Source: Amaricoccus solimangrovi (GTDB lineage: Bacteria; Pseudomonadota; Alphaproteobacteria; Rhodobacterales; Rhodobacteraceae). From it: a stretch of DNA of 64,000 nucleotides. Position 1 is the first letter of the stretch; every line of letters begins with the position of its first letter. The notes under the pieces were generated by a model, which worked only from the letters and a program-made list of their open reading frames with translations, was not told the origin of the DNA and did not search any database. The position numbers and the translations under genes were made by a program. Positions 8,076 to 16,584 of this stretch are shown here, in pieces. The DNA is taken from contig NZ_VFRP01000011.1 of assembly GCF_006385685.1 (NCBI RefSeq), positions 1 to 64,000 on the forward strand, given 5' to 3'.

Positions 8076-8999
8076 ATGGCGGAGGATCCGTTCGAGCGCG
8101 ACCATGCCCCGCCGATCGGCGCGGCCGAGCGGCTGGCGCCGGGGGTGCGGGTCGTCACCGCGCCGAACGCCGGGCCGATGACCTTCACCGGGACGCGCAC
8201 CTATCTCGTGGGGGAGGGCCAGGTCGCGGTGATCGACCCCGGCCCCGACGATGCCCGGCATCGCGAGGCCGTCGCGCGGGCGCTCGGGCCGGGGGAAACG
8301 GTGGTGGCGGTGCTGGTCACCCACGCGCACCGGGATCATTCCGAGGGCGCGGCGGCGATGGGCGCGCGGCTCGGCGCCGAGGTGCTGGCGCATGGCGATC
8401 CGGTGGGCGCGCGCGCGCCCGGGATGGCCCGGCTCGCGGGCGATCTCGGCCTCGGCGGGGGCGAGGGGCTCGTCCCCGGCTTCGCGCCCGATCGCCGGAT
8501 CGGCGAGGGCGAGGTGATCGCCGCGCCGGGCCTGACGCTGGCCGCGCTGGCGACGCCCGGCCATACGGCGGATCACCTGAGCTTCGTCTACCGGGAGGGC
8601 GCCGCGCTCTTCTCGGGCGATCTGGTGATGGGCTGGTCCACGACGATGATCTCGCCGCCCGACGGCGACCTCGCCGCCTATCGCGAAAGCCTCGGCCGGC
8701 TGCGGGAGCGCGGGGAAGGCGTCTACTACCCCGGCCACGGGGCGGCGGTGACGCGCCCGGGGCGGCTGATCGGCCACATGCTCGCGCATCGCGCCGCCCG
8801 CGAGGCGCAGGTGCTCGACATGCTCGCGAAGGGGCCGGCGCGGGTGCCGGAACTCGTGGAGGCGATGTACCGGGGGCTCGATCCGAAGCTGCGGGGGGCC
8901 GCGGCGCGGACCGTGCTCGCCCATCTCGTCGATCTGGCGGGACGGGAGCGCGTCGCGGTGGAGGGGAGCGGAGCCGGGGCGCTCTACGGGCTCGCTTGA
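8076..8999 (+). CDS. MBL-fold metallohydrolase (LACTB2-like)
   Basis: A 307-residue metallo-beta-lactamase-fold hydrolase. The metal-binding signature THAHRDHSEG is present, with further ligands in TPGHTADHL, FSGDLVMG and YYPGHGAAV. The C-terminal roughly 60 residues (EAQVLDMLAKGPARVPELVEAMY) resemble the winged-helix tail of LACTB2-type enzymes, some of which act on RNA or thioesters; the substrate here is unknown. It is divergent from the EnvZ-like kinase gene, and its 3' end overlaps the convergent ABC transporter gene by 16 bp. Confidence 0.85.
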   Translation: MAEDPFERDHAPPIGAAERLAPGVRVVTAPNAGPMTFTGTRTYLVGEGQVAVIDPGPDDARHREAVARALGPGETVVAVLVTHAHRDHSEGAAAMGARLGAEVLAHGDPVGARAPGMARLAGDLGLGGGEGLVPGFAPDRRIGEGEVIAAPGLTLAALATPGHTADHLSFVYREGAALFSGDLVMGWSTTMISPPDGDLAAYRESLGRLRERGEGVYYPGHGAAVTRPGRLIGHMLAHRAAREAQVLDMLAKGPARVPELVEAMYRGLDPKLRGAAARTVLAHLVDLAGRERVAVEGSGAGALYGLA

Positions 9000-10756
9000 G
9001 GCGGCGCCTCCTCCGGCTCCGTGAAGCCGCCCTCCGCCACCAGCCGGGCGAAGAGCCCGCCCTCCGCGACGAGGGAGCGGAAGGTTCCGCGCTCGACGAT
9101 CCGGCCCTGGTCGAGCACCAGGATCTCGTCGGCGTCCGCGACCGTCGAGAGCCGGTGCGCGATGATGAAGGTGGTGCGTCCGGCACGCAGCGCGTCGAGC
9201 GCGCGCTTGATCTTCGCCTCGGTCTCGGGATCGAGCGCGCTGGTCGCCTCGTCGAGGATCAGGATCGGCGCGTCCTTCAGGATCGCGCGGGCGATCGCGA
9301 GCCGCTGGCGCTCGCCGCCCGAGAGCGCCGAGCCGCGCTCCCCGATCACGAAGCCGTAGCCGCCCTGCTTGCGCGCGATGAAGCGGTCGGCCTCGGCGCG
9401 GCGCGCGGCCTCCTCCACCTCGGCGTCGGTGGCGGAGGGCCTGCCGACGCGGATGTTCTCGGCGATCGAGCGGTTGAAGAGCCCCGCCTCCTGGAACACC
9501 ACGGCGATCTCGCGGCGCAGCGAGTTCAGCGTGACGCCGGTGATGTCGTGCCCGTCGACCGTGATCGCGCCGGCATCGGGGTCGCGCAGCCGCTGGAGCA
9601 GCGCGAGGGTGGTCGACTTGCCCGAGCCGGTCGGGCCGACCAGCGCCACGGTGCGGCCGGGCTCGACCGAGAAATCGAGATCGAACACGCCCTGGTCGCT
9701 GCCCGGAAAGCGCATCGAGACGCCCGAATACCGCACCGCGCCCCGGACCCGGCCGAGATCGGGCGCGCCGGGCCTGTCCGCGACCCCCGCCTTGGCGTCG
9801 AGCAGGTCGAAATAGCCCGTCAGCGTCGGCGTCTGCTTGAAGATGCCCGCGACGAAGCCGGAGAGCTGGTCGAGCTTGCCGATCAGCAGCGTCGCGAAGG
9901 AGACGAAGGCCACGATCTCGCCCACGCTCACCTCGCCCCGCCGCGCGAGGATCGCGCCCACGGCGAGCACGAGGACCATCGCGATGGTCGCGGCCGCGCG
10001 CGTCAGCACGGTCAGCACGCCCCACCAGGTCAGCACCGGGTATTGCGCCGCCAGCAGCCGGTCCATCAGCCCCCGCATCGCCTCCGTCTCGGCGCCGAGC
10101 CGGGTGAAGCTCTGCACGATGGTCACGTTGCCGATCACGTCGCCGACGCGGCCGAAGACATTGGCATGATGCGCCTCGACATTCGCCTGGCCCGCGCGCG
10201 TGCGACGGATCACCGCGACGTTCAGCACGGCGTAGAGCGCGGCCAGCACGATCAGGATCGAGGCCATGGCGAGGTTCATGCCGAGCGCGGTCGGAATGAG
10301 GAGCAGGATGCTGACGACCGCCGTCAACTGGTTGCGCAGGACCGCGAGCCAGAGCGCGAAGAGCGCGTCGGTTCCCGCGAGGATGCCGCGCACCACCGCG
10401 CCGGTGCCGCGCGCGGCGTGATAGCCGATCGGCAGCGTGATCGCCCGCTCGAAGGCCCCGGCCATCGCGGCCATCCGCCGGCGGTGCGCCAGCCGGTCGG
10501 CGGAAACGGAGACGACGACGCCCGCGACGATGCCGAAGAGGCCGAGCGCGGCCCAGAGGCCGATGGTCGGGAAGGCGTCGGCGCCGGAGGCGAGCGCGTC
10601 CACCACCCGGCCGAACAGGATCGGCTCGGCGAGCTGGGCGACCGCGATCGCGACCGAGGCGGCGGCGAGGAGCACGGCCTGCCCGCGTTCCGCCGCGAGC
10701 AGGCCGAGGCTTCGCAGATAGACGCGGACGAGGCTCGGGGACCCGGGCGCGCCCAT
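8984..10756 (-). CDS. ABC exporter, NdvA/cyclic-glucan type (permease-ATPase fusion)
   Basis: A 590-residue half-transporter. The N-terminal membrane domain has about six hydrophobic helices; stretches such as AEPILFGRVVDAL and IVAFVSFATLLIGKLDQLSGFV are characteristic of the NdvA/ChvA cyclic beta-1,2-glucan exporters. The C-terminal ATPase domain has Walker A GPTGSGKST, the Q-loop region VVFQEAGLFNRSIAENI, signature LSGGERQRLAIARA, Walker B ILILDEATSALD and the H-loop AHRLST. It would work as an inner-membrane homodimer. The substrate assignment rests on family resemblance only, as no glucan synthase (ndvB) is in the window. The upstream gene selO ends six bases before this start. Confidence 0.85.
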   Translation of the reverse strand: MGAPGSPSLVRVYLRSLGLLAAERGQAVLLAAASVAIAVAQLAEPILFGRVVDALASGADAFPTIGLWAALGLFGIVAGVVVSVSADRLAHRRRMAAMAGAFERAITLPIGYHAARGTGAVVRGILAGTDALFALWLAVLRNQLTAVVSILLLIPTALGMNLAMASILIVLAALYAVLNVAVIRRTRAGQANVEAHHANVFGRVGDVIGNVTIVQSFTRLGAETEAMRGLMDRLLAAQYPVLTWWGVLTVLTRAAATIAMVLVLAVGAILARRGEVSVGEIVAFVSFATLLIGKLDQLSGFVAGIFKQTPTLTGYFDLLDAKAGVADRPGAPDLGRVRGAVRYSGVSMRFPGSDQGVFDLDFSVEPGRTVALVGPTGSGKSTTLALLQRLRDPDAGAITVDGHDITGVTLNSLRREIAVVFQEAGLFNRSIAENIRVGRPSATDAEVEEAARRAEADRFIARKQGGYGFVIGERGSALSGGERQRLAIARAILKDAPILILDEATSALDPETEAKIKRALDALRAGRTTFIIAHRLSTVADADEILVLDQGRIVERGTFRSLVAEGGLFARLVAEGGFTEPEEAPPQASP

Positions 10757-10762
10757 GCGGTC

Positions 10763-12211
10763 CTACGCGATCGGCACGTGGCGGGGCCGCCCGTTCGGCC
10801 CCCGGAGCAGGCCGAGCGCGGCGGTGAAGGCGCCGAAGGCGCGGACGCGCGCGATCTTCTCCCTGAGCGGTCCCCAGTCGTCGCTTTCGGCGATGGGCGC
10901 CCAGATCGCCTCGACCTCCTCGATCACCATCGTCTCCGGCGCCTCCGGCCGGATCGCGAGCGCCGCCTCGAGGCCGGGCGCGGGGGCGAGTTCGCGCAGG
11001 CCCTCGATCACCTCCGCCCAGGTCGCCGTCTCATAGAGCGGGCGCAGCGGGCTCGCCGCGATTCCCTCCGGCCGCGCGGCGAGGAGGTCGAGGAAGATCC
11101 GCTGGAACGGCGGCCGCGTCTCCTGCATCGCGCCCCAGAAGCGGTGCATGAGCTCGCGCGAGGCCGGCGTCGCCGGGGTGAGCAGGCCGAGCCGGGCGAA
11201 GGTCTGGCGCTCGAGCGCGGCGTGGAAACGTTCGGCGAAATCATTGAACCTTGGCTCGATTGCCTCGCGCGACGCGATCGGGATCAGGCATTCGCCGAGC
11301 CGCGCGAGATTCCAGACCAACGCCTCGGGCTGGCGCGCGAAGCAGTAGAGGCCGGTCTGGTCGAAATAGGCGGCCGTGAAGGCCGGGTCGAACCGGTCGA
11401 GGAAGCGCCAGGGCCCGTAGTCGAAGCTTTCGCCGGTGATGTTGATGTTGTCGGTATTGAGCACGCCGTGGACGAATCCCGCGGCGAACCATTCGGCGCC
11501 GAGCCGGGCGACGGCGGTGACGATCTGGTCGTAGAGCCCGGCGACCGGATCGGTTCCGGCGGCTTCCGGCCAGTAATGCGCGACGCAGTGATCGGCCAGC
11601 CGCCGGGTCGCGTCATGGTTGCCGAGGGCCGCGAGCCGCTGGAAGCTGCCGATCCGGATGTGCGAATGGCTGAGCCGGGTCAGCACGGCGGAGCGCGTGG
11701 GCGAGGGCTCGTCGCCCCGCGTCAGCGCCTCGCCGGTCTCGATCACCGAGAAGGTCTTGGAGGTATAGACGCCGAGCGCCTCCAGCATCTCGGTCGCGAG
11801 GATCTCGCGCAGCGCCCCCTTGAGCGTCAGCCGTCCGTCCGCGCCGCGGCTCCAGCGCGTCTGGCCGGATCCCTTGGTGCCGAGGTCGAGCAGCCGGCCA
11901 TCCACCGCGTCGCGCAACTGCGCGAAGAGAAAGCCGCGCCCGTCGCCGAGATCGGGATTGTAGGCCCGGAACTGATGCCCGTGATAGCGCAGCGCGAGCG
12001 GCGTCGGCATGTTGCCGGGCAGGGGTTCGAACCGGCCGAAATGCCGGATCCAGTCGGCGTCGGAGAGGGAGTCGAGCCCGACGCGCGCGGCCCAGCGGTC
12101 GTTGCGGAATCGCAACTCGGCCCGGGGGAAATCCGCCGGGGTCGCGGTGTCGAAGAATTCCGCGCCGAGGGATTCGTGGATCCGGGCGCTGTCGGTCGCG
12201 AGACTGGTCAT
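10763..12211 (-). CDS. selO: SelO/YdiU protein adenylyltransferase (pseudokinase fold)
   Basis: A 482-residue SelO-family protein, an atypical kinase fold that transfers AMP to Ser/Thr/Tyr of proteins and is linked to redox homeostasis in studied members. Conserved blocks are LALRYHGHQFRAYNPDLGDG, LDLGTKGSGQTRWSRGADG, ETGEALTRGDEPSPTRSAVL, and NTDNINITGESFDYGPWRF with the catalytic and metal-binding residues. Length is typical. The Cys/Sec position near the C-terminus seen in some homologues is not present here; the protein ends RPRHVPIA. It precedes the NdvA-like gene by six bases, so the pair probably shares a transcript. Confidence 0.92.
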   Translation of the reverse strand: MTSLATDSARIHESLGAEFFDTATPADFPRAELRFRNDRWAARVGLDSLSDADWIRHFGRFEPLPGNMPTPLALRYHGHQFRAYNPDLGDGRGFLFAQLRDAVDGRLLDLGTKGSGQTRWSRGADGRLTLKGALREILATEMLEALGVYTSKTFSVIETGEALTRGDEPSPTRSAVLTRLSHSHIRIGSFQRLAALGNHDATRRLADHCVAHYWPEAAGTDPVAGLYDQIVTAVARLGAEWFAAGFVHGVLNTDNINITGESFDYGPWRFLDRFDPAFTAAYFDQTGLYCFARQPEALVWNLARLGECLIPIASREAIEPRFNDFAERFHAALERQTFARLGLLTPATPASRELMHRFWGAMQETRPPFQRIFLDLLAARPEGIAASPLRPLYETATWAEVIEGLRELAPAPGLEAALAIRPEAPETMVIEEVEAIWAPIAESDDWGPLREKIARVRAFGAFTAALGLLRGPNGRPRHVPIA

Positions 12212-12311
12212 GACGGGCAGGCTAGGGCGCGGCGGGGGCGGGTCAAGCGCCGCCCCCGCGAGGCCCGCCGCGTCGCGGTCGATGGCGCGGCGGGCCGGGC
12301 GGTCGCCATGC

Positions 12312-13115
12312 TCAGGCGCCGGTCGTCTTCTCGAGCGCCTCGACCGCGGCCGGGTCGAGCCGGAGCGCCGCGGCGAGCTGCGAGAGATAGGCCTTCTCCG
12401 CCGGCGTGTCCGGCGTGATCGTGAGCAGCGACGCGGCGTAGACCGCGGCCGCCTGGGTGGGCGAGGTGACCCGCGCGGCCAGCGCGTCGATGTCGACGGG
12501 CGTCGTCAGTTCGGACAGGACGAACTGCTTCTCCTCCTCGGTCACTCCGTCCTCGCCGGCCTTGCCGATGATCTTCTTCATTTCCGCCTCGTCGACGCTG
12601 CCGTCGGCCTTGGCCGCGGAGATCATGGCGAGGAGCACCAGCCGTTCCGCCTCCGGCCCGGTCACCGAGGCGATTTCCTCGGTCGCGGGCGGGATGTCCG
12701 CCGCCGGCGCCCCGCCAGCCCGTTCCGCCTGGGCGGCGCGCAACGCGCCGAGCGCGAGCGTGCCGAGGATCGCCATCGCCCCGCCCTTGGCCGCGCCGCC
12801 CGCGCCTCCGCCGAGCAGCGCGCCCGCGATCGCGCCGATGCCGCCGAGCTGGCCGCCCGTCAGGCCGCCGACCTGTTCCCTGCCGAGGAAGTCCTTGGCC
12901 CGACCGGCGAGACCGCCCGTCCCGCCCCCGGAAACGCCGCCGGAAGCGCCGCCCGTCGCCCCGGCGAGCGCGCCCTGGAGCTGGCCCAGCAGGTCGCCGA
13001 GGCCGCCGCCGGTGGTCCGGCCGGTCCCGCCTAGGTTGCGCAACAGCTGGTCGAGGCGGCTCCCGCCACCGCCGCCTTGCCGCATCATCTGTTCGAGAAT
13101 CGCCCCGAGGCTCAT
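12312..13115 (-). CDS. DUF533 / TerB-like domain protein (YebE family)
   Basis: A 267-residue protein in two parts. The N-terminal roughly 130 residues are low-complexity, Gly/Ala/Thr-rich, with a hydrophobic glycine-zipper-like stretch (GGQLGGIGAIAGALLGGGAGG). The C-terminal DUF533/TerB-like helical domain runs from about 150 (LVLLAMISAAKADGSVDEAEMKKI) to the end and includes the acidic SVDEAE segment typical of TerB folds. The family is usually described as inner-membrane-associated and of unknown function. It stands alone: about 100 bp separate it from selO and 135 bp from the kinase gene upstream. Confidence 0.85.
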   Translation of the reverse strand: MSLGAILEQMMRQGGGGGSRLDQLLRNLGGTGRTTGGGLGDLLGQLQGALAGATGGASGGVSGGGTGGLAGRAKDFLGREQVGGLTGGQLGGIGAIAGALLGGGAGGAAKGGAMAILGTLALGALRAAQAERAGGAPAADIPPATEEIASVTGPEAERLVLLAMISAAKADGSVDEAEMKKIIGKAGEDGVTEEEKQFVLSELTTPVDIDALAARVTSPTQAAAVYAASLLTITPDTPAEKAYLSQLAAALRLDPAAVEALEKTTGA

Positions 13116-13250
13116 GGCTTCCCCCTGTTCGGCGCTATGGCGCCGGGGCCCGCTGCGAGCCGCGGCGTCCTCTGGCGCGACAATCGCGCCGGGATCGGGG
13201 TAGCAAAGCGGACCGGTCCTGCCAAGCGCGGCGTATCCCCGCGGGCGAGG

Positions 13251-14492
13251 TCATGCGGGCGCGGAAGGCGGAGCCCCGAGATCGAGCGTCGCCACCGCGC
13301 GGCCGTCCTCGAGCGTCAGATCCAGGCGCCAGCCGTAGCGCTCCGCGATGGCGCGGGCGATCGAGAGGCCGAGGCCGCTGCCGGAGGACCCGGCGCCGAG
13401 GGCGCGGCGCGGCTCGTGGAAGCGCGCGCCCGGCGCCACCTCGTTCGCGATCTCCACCCGGGGCCCCGGCCGCAGCGCGACGCGGACCGCGCCCGCGCCG
13501 TGTTCGACCGCGTTGCGCAGGAGATTGCCGAGCACGATCGCCGCCGCCTCGGCGTCCGCCTCGATCGGGAGCGTCTCGATATCGCCATCGTCGAACCGGA
13601 CGCGGCCCGCCGGCGCCTCCCGGACCAGCAGCGTCAGCACCCGCGCCAGATCGCAGCCCTCGCCCGGCTGGCCGATCAGCGTCTCGGCCCGGGCGAGTTC
13701 GAGCAGCCGGTCCACCGTGACCCGGAGCCGGTCGACGGCCTCCAGAATCGCCGGGGCCGCCCCGGGCCCGGCGCGGCCATCCGCGATCAGCCGCGCCTCG
13801 GCCGCGACGACCGCGAGCGGGGTCCGGATCTCGTGCGCGGCATTCGCCGAGAAGGCGCGCTCGGACCGGAGCAGCCCGTCGATCCGCGACAGGTAGCGGT
13901 TGAGCGCGCGCGGAATGGGCAGCAGTTCCACCGGCAGCCCGGCCTCCGGCGTCGGCGACAGATCGGAGGCGCGCCGGCGCTCCATCCCGGCGGCGAAGCC
14001 CACCACCGGCGCCATGGCCCCGCGCACGGTCAGCACCACGAGGGGACCGAGCGTGAGCAGGAGCGGGACGGTAAGCAGGAGCCAGACGCGCGCGGCCTCG
14101 AGGAAGTCGTCGCGCCGCTCGCCGAGGGTCTGGCCGATCTCGACCGCGAATCCGTCCGGACCCGACCTGCGCGCCACGGCCCAGCCCCCGACCTCGGCGA
14201 AGCCGTCCGCGGCGAGCGGCGGCCAGGGCGCGGGCGTCGCCGCGGCGCCGGGCCGCTCCAGCCGCGCGCGGGTCTCGTCATCCTCCGGTTCGGGCGGTAT
14301 GCCCCGTTCGAGCGCGGCGAGGGCGACGCGCGCCTTGAGGCCGAGCGCGTCGTCGGCGAATTCGCCCATCTCGTGCCACATCACGGCGAGGGCGACGCCG
14401 AGGACGATGGTCCAGACCAACCCCGCGCCGATCAGGATGCGCCGCGCGAGGCGGCCGCCGAGCGACCAGCCGCCGCGCCCTCCGATCCTCAT
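13251..14492 (-). CDS. Sensor histidine kinase (QseC/TctE-like)
   Basis: A 413-residue kinase. The N-terminal transmembrane helix (IGAGLVWTIVLGVALAVMW) is followed by a short periplasmic sensor of about 100 residues and a second helix (VWLLLTVPLLLTLGPLVVLTV). Then come a linker, the His-box SANAAHEIRTPLAVV, and a HATPase domain with ILGN-type N-box (VLGNLLRNAVEHG) and GSSGSGLGLSIARAIAERYG. Its start overlaps the stop of the response-regulator gene by four bases (ATGA), so the pair is translationally coupled. The pair is divergent from a PepSY gene and a cytochrome b561 gene, an arrangement in which the regulator often controls the pair; that control is inferred. Confidence 0.9.
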   Translation of the reverse strand: MRIGGRGGWSLGGRLARRILIGAGLVWTIVLGVALAVMWHEMGEFADDALGLKARVALAALERGIPPEPEDDETRARLERPGAAATPAPWPPLAADGFAEVGGWAVARRSGPDGFAVEIGQTLGERRDDFLEAARVWLLLTVPLLLTLGPLVVLTVRGAMAPVVGFAAGMERRRASDLSPTPEAGLPVELLPIPRALNRYLSRIDGLLRSERAFSANAAHEIRTPLAVVAAEARLIADGRAGPGAAPAILEAVDRLRVTVDRLLELARAETLIGQPGEGCDLARVLTLLVREAPAGRVRFDDGDIETLPIEADAEAAAIVLGNLLRNAVEHGAGAVRVALRPGPRVEIANEVAPGARFHEPRRALGAGSSGSGLGLSIARAIAERYGWRLDLTLEDGRAVATLDLGAPPSAPA

Positions 14493-15142
14493 GGCACGAG
14501 ATATCCGAGGCCGCGCCGGGTCTCGATGATGCCGGGGCCGAGCTTGGCGCGCAGGCGCGAGACATAGACCTCGACCGCGTTGCCGGCGATCTCGTCGTCG
14601 AAGGAATAGAGCGCCTCCTCGAGCGCGGCGCGGGAGCGGACCCGGCCCCGCGCGGAGACGAGCACCGCGAGCACCGACCATTCGCGCGACGTCAGCCGGA
14701 CCTCGCCCGCGGGGCCGAACACCCGCCCGGCGACCAGATCCACCCGGTAGGGGCCGACCGTCACATCGGTCGCGCCGTCGCTCGTCGCGCGGCGCGCATG
14801 GGCGCGGAGCCGGGCGGCGACCTCCCCGAGGTCGAAGGGCTTCAGCACGTAGTCGTCGGCGCCCGCGTCGAGCCCCGCGATCCGGTCCGCGATCCCGTCC
14901 CGCGCCGTCGCGATCAGCACCGGCGCCCGGTTCCCCCGCGCCCGCTCCGCGCGCAGCAGGTCGAGCCCCGATCCGTCGGGCAGGCCGAGGTCGAGGATGA
15001 TCGCGCCGTAATCCGACACCCGCAGCGCGGAATCGGCCTCGGCCGCCGTCGATACGTGATCGACGGCGTGCCCCTCCGCCCGGAGATAGCGGACCAGCGC
15101 GTCCGCGAGATCCCGGGTATCCTCGACGACGAGCACCCGCAT
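14489..15142 (-). CDS. OmpR-family response regulator (QseB/TctD-like)
   Basis: A 217-residue regulator. The receiver domain starts MRVLVVEDTRDLADAL, with the phospho-acceptor Asp in AIILDLGLPDGSG and the conserved Lys in YVLKPFDLGEV. The C-terminal winged-helix domain runs from about residue 130 (RVFGPAGEVRLTSREWSVL) to the end, with the recognition-helix region NAVEVYVSRLRAKL. ATG at 15142 is chosen because it begins the receiver domain directly. It forms a four-base overlap operon with the sensor kinase. A 150-bp intergenic region separates it from the divergent PepSY gene and would hold any shared control sites. Confidence 0.92.
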   Translation of the reverse strand: MRVLVVEDTRDLADALVRYLRAEGHAVDHVSTAAEADSALRVSDYGAIILDLGLPDGSGLDLLRAERARGNRAPVLIATARDGIADRIAGLDAGADDYVLKPFDLGEVAARLRAHARRATSDGATDVTVGPYRVDLVAGRVFGPAGEVRLTSREWSVLAVLVSARGRVRSRAALEEALYSFDDEIAGNAVEVYVSRLRAKLGPGIIETRRGLGYLVP

Positions 15143-15292
15143 GGCGCGGGAGATTAGGCACGGGCCGGCCGGGGCGGAAGGGGGGCGGGGGCGGCGCATG
15201 AAAAAATGACGCGCCCCCTCGCCCTGTAAGCGGAGCGCAAGAACGGCCGGCGAGGAAGAGGCACGCAGAATGCATCAATCCGGAGTTTTCCC

Positions 15293-15550
15293 ATGCGTCT
15301 CGCCCTCATCCCGATGATCCTCGCCCTCTCCGCCTCGGCCGCCTTCGCGGGCGAGCGGTGCGACGTGCCGAAGGAGAACTGGCGCCCGGTGGAGGACCTG
15401 AAGTCCGAGCTTACCGCCAAGGGCTGGACCATCGCCAACGTCAAGACCGAGGACGGCTGCTACGAGGTCTATGGCAAGGACGAGGCGGGCAAGCGGGTCG
15501 AACTGTTCTTCGATCCGGCGACCTTCGCCATGGTCGGTTCGGATGACTGA
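15293..15550 (+). CDS. PepSY-domain periplasmic protein
   Basis: An 85-residue exported protein. The first roughly 19 residues (MRLALIPMILALSASAAFAG) form a signal peptide with an AFA-G cleavage site. The mature part is a single short PepSY-type domain (LKSELTAKGWTIANVKTEDGCYEVYG, then FFDPATFAMV) with two cysteines that could form a disulfide. Its stop overlaps the start of the cytochrome b561 gene (ATG at 15543, stop TGA at 15548-15550), so the two are translationally coupled. A redox or metal-related role with the cytochrome is plausible but inferred. Confidence 0.82.
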   Translation: MRLALIPMILALSASAAFAGERCDVPKENWRPVEDLKSELTAKGWTIANVKTEDGCYEVYGKDEAGKRVELFFDPATFAMVGSDD

Positions 15551-16100
15551 CCGCCCCGTGGCGGCGGAGGGGGTCCTGGTCTGGGACCCCTTCGTCCGGG
15601 TCTTCCACTGGCTGCTCGTCGCGCTCATCGCCACCGTCTGGCTTCTCGCCGGGGAATGGAAGGCCGCGCACGAGTTTCTCGGCTATTGCGTCGCGGCGCT
15701 GGTGGCGGCGCGCATCGTCTGGGGCTTCGTCGGGCCGGGCCATGCCCGGTTCTCAGACTTCGTGCGCGGCCCCCGCGCGGTGCGGGGCTATCTCGGGGAT
15801 CTCCTGCGCGGGCGCAACCGGCGGATGCTGGGGCACAATCCGGCCGGCGGGGCGATGATCGTCGCGCTGCTGCTCACCATCGCCGCCACCGGGCTCACCG
15901 GCTGGCTGCAGACGACGGACGCCTGGTTCGGCTCGCCGCTGCTCGACGTGACGCACCGGACGCTCGGCAACGGGATCCTCGCGCTGGTGGCCGTCCATGT
16001 CGGCGGCGTGATCTTCGAGAGCCTGCGCCACCGCGAGAACCTCGTCGCCGCGATGCTGACGGGCCGCAAGCGCCCGCTCGCGGCGGAGGAGGCCGACTGA
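15543..16100 (+). CDS. Cytochrome b561 / Ni-Fe hydrogenase b-type cytochrome-like membrane protein
   Basis: A 185-residue inner-membrane protein with about four transmembrane helices, including FHWLLVALIATVWLLAGEW, CVAALVAARIVWGFVG, IVALLLTIAATGLTGWLQ and ILALVAVHVGGVIFESL. Candidate haem-b ligands are His in VFHWLL, AAHEFLG, THRTLG and AVHVGG. The segment RIVWGFVGPGHARFSDF is typical of this soluble-acceptor cytochrome family. ATG at 15543 is chosen because it overlaps the PepSY stop and starts the conserved N-terminus (VLVWDPFVRVFHW). It likely passes electrons in the membrane; the partner is unknown. Confidence 0.88.
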   Translation: MTDRPVAAEGVLVWDPFVRVFHWLLVALIATVWLLAGEWKAAHEFLGYCVAALVAARIVWGFVGPGHARFSDFVRGPRAVRGYLGDLLRGRNRRMLGHNPAGGAMIVALLLTIAATGLTGWLQTTDAWFGSPLLDVTHRTLGNGILALVAVHVGGVIFESLRHRENLVAAMLTGRKRPLAAEEAD

Positions 16101-16110
16101 GCCACCCCGC

Positions 16111-16344
16111 TCAGGCCGCGGGCGGCTCCGCGCGGTCGCGATACCAGGCCAGGACGTGCAGGCGGATCGCCGAGGCGAGGCCGGTGCCCGGTTCGCGGGC
16201 GGCGTCGATCTCGGCGGCGAGCGCGTTCAGCGCCCGGCCCTCGATCCGGGCGATCTCGCGGAAGGCGCGCCAGAACTCGGCCTCGAGGCTGACCGAGGTC
16301 CGGTGGCCGCTCAGGGTCAGGGAGTGCTTGACCGGACGGGCCAA
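16111..16344 (-). CDS. Ribbon-helix-helix domain protein
   Basis: A 77-residue protein. Its central segment SLTLSGHRTSVSLEAEFWRAFREIA followed by LNALAAEIDAAREPGTGLASAIRL matches the alphaproteobacterial RHH_4 type, small DNA-binding-like proteins of unknown target. Length is normal. It is the last of three small minus-strand genes (metallopeptidase, DUF4169, RHH). DUF4169 and RHH_4 proteins are commonly neighbours in Rhodobacterales, which supports both calls. Confidence 0.85.
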   Translation of the reverse strand: MARPVKHSLTLSGHRTSVSLEAEFWRAFREIARIEGRALNALAAEIDAAREPGTGLASAIRLHVLAWYRDRAEPPAA

Positions 16345-16394
16345 GGGAAATCCTCGCGACTCGGCGCCCGGGCGGCCGGCCCGTGGCGCGTGAC

Positions 16395-16577
16395 TCAGTC
16401 CTCGGTCTCGCGGCGGTGGCGGTCGAGATGGGCGAGGCCGCGCGCGCGCTCCATCTCCTGCCGGCGGCGTTCGCCCTTCGTCAGCCCGTGACGCGCGGCG
16501 TTCTCGTCGGCCGCCTGGCGCTCGGCCTCGCGGCGCGCCTGCTTGCGGGCCTGGCGGAGGTTCACGATCTCGGTCAT
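16395..16577 (-). CDS. DUF4169 family protein
   Basis: A 60-residue, highly charged, mostly helical protein starting MTEIVNLRQARKQARREAE and ending LAHLDRHRRETED, the pattern of the short DUF4169 family. Function is unknown. ATG at 16577 gives the usual family N-terminus. The upstream metallopeptidase stop is seven bases away and the RHH gene starts about 50 bp downstream, so the three are probably one transcript. Confidence 0.8.
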   Translation of the reverse strand: MTEIVNLRQARKQARREAERQAADENAARHGLTKGERRRQEMERARGLAHLDRHRRETED

Positions 16578-16584
16578 CGGCGCC

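Noticed and set aside
7970-12418. A 1,482-codon plus-strand open frame
   Set aside because: It runs through and antisense to the MBL hydrolase, ABC exporter and selO genes. Its translation is Arg/Gly/Ala-rich and low in complexity, as expected for a non-coding frame in very GC-rich DNA.
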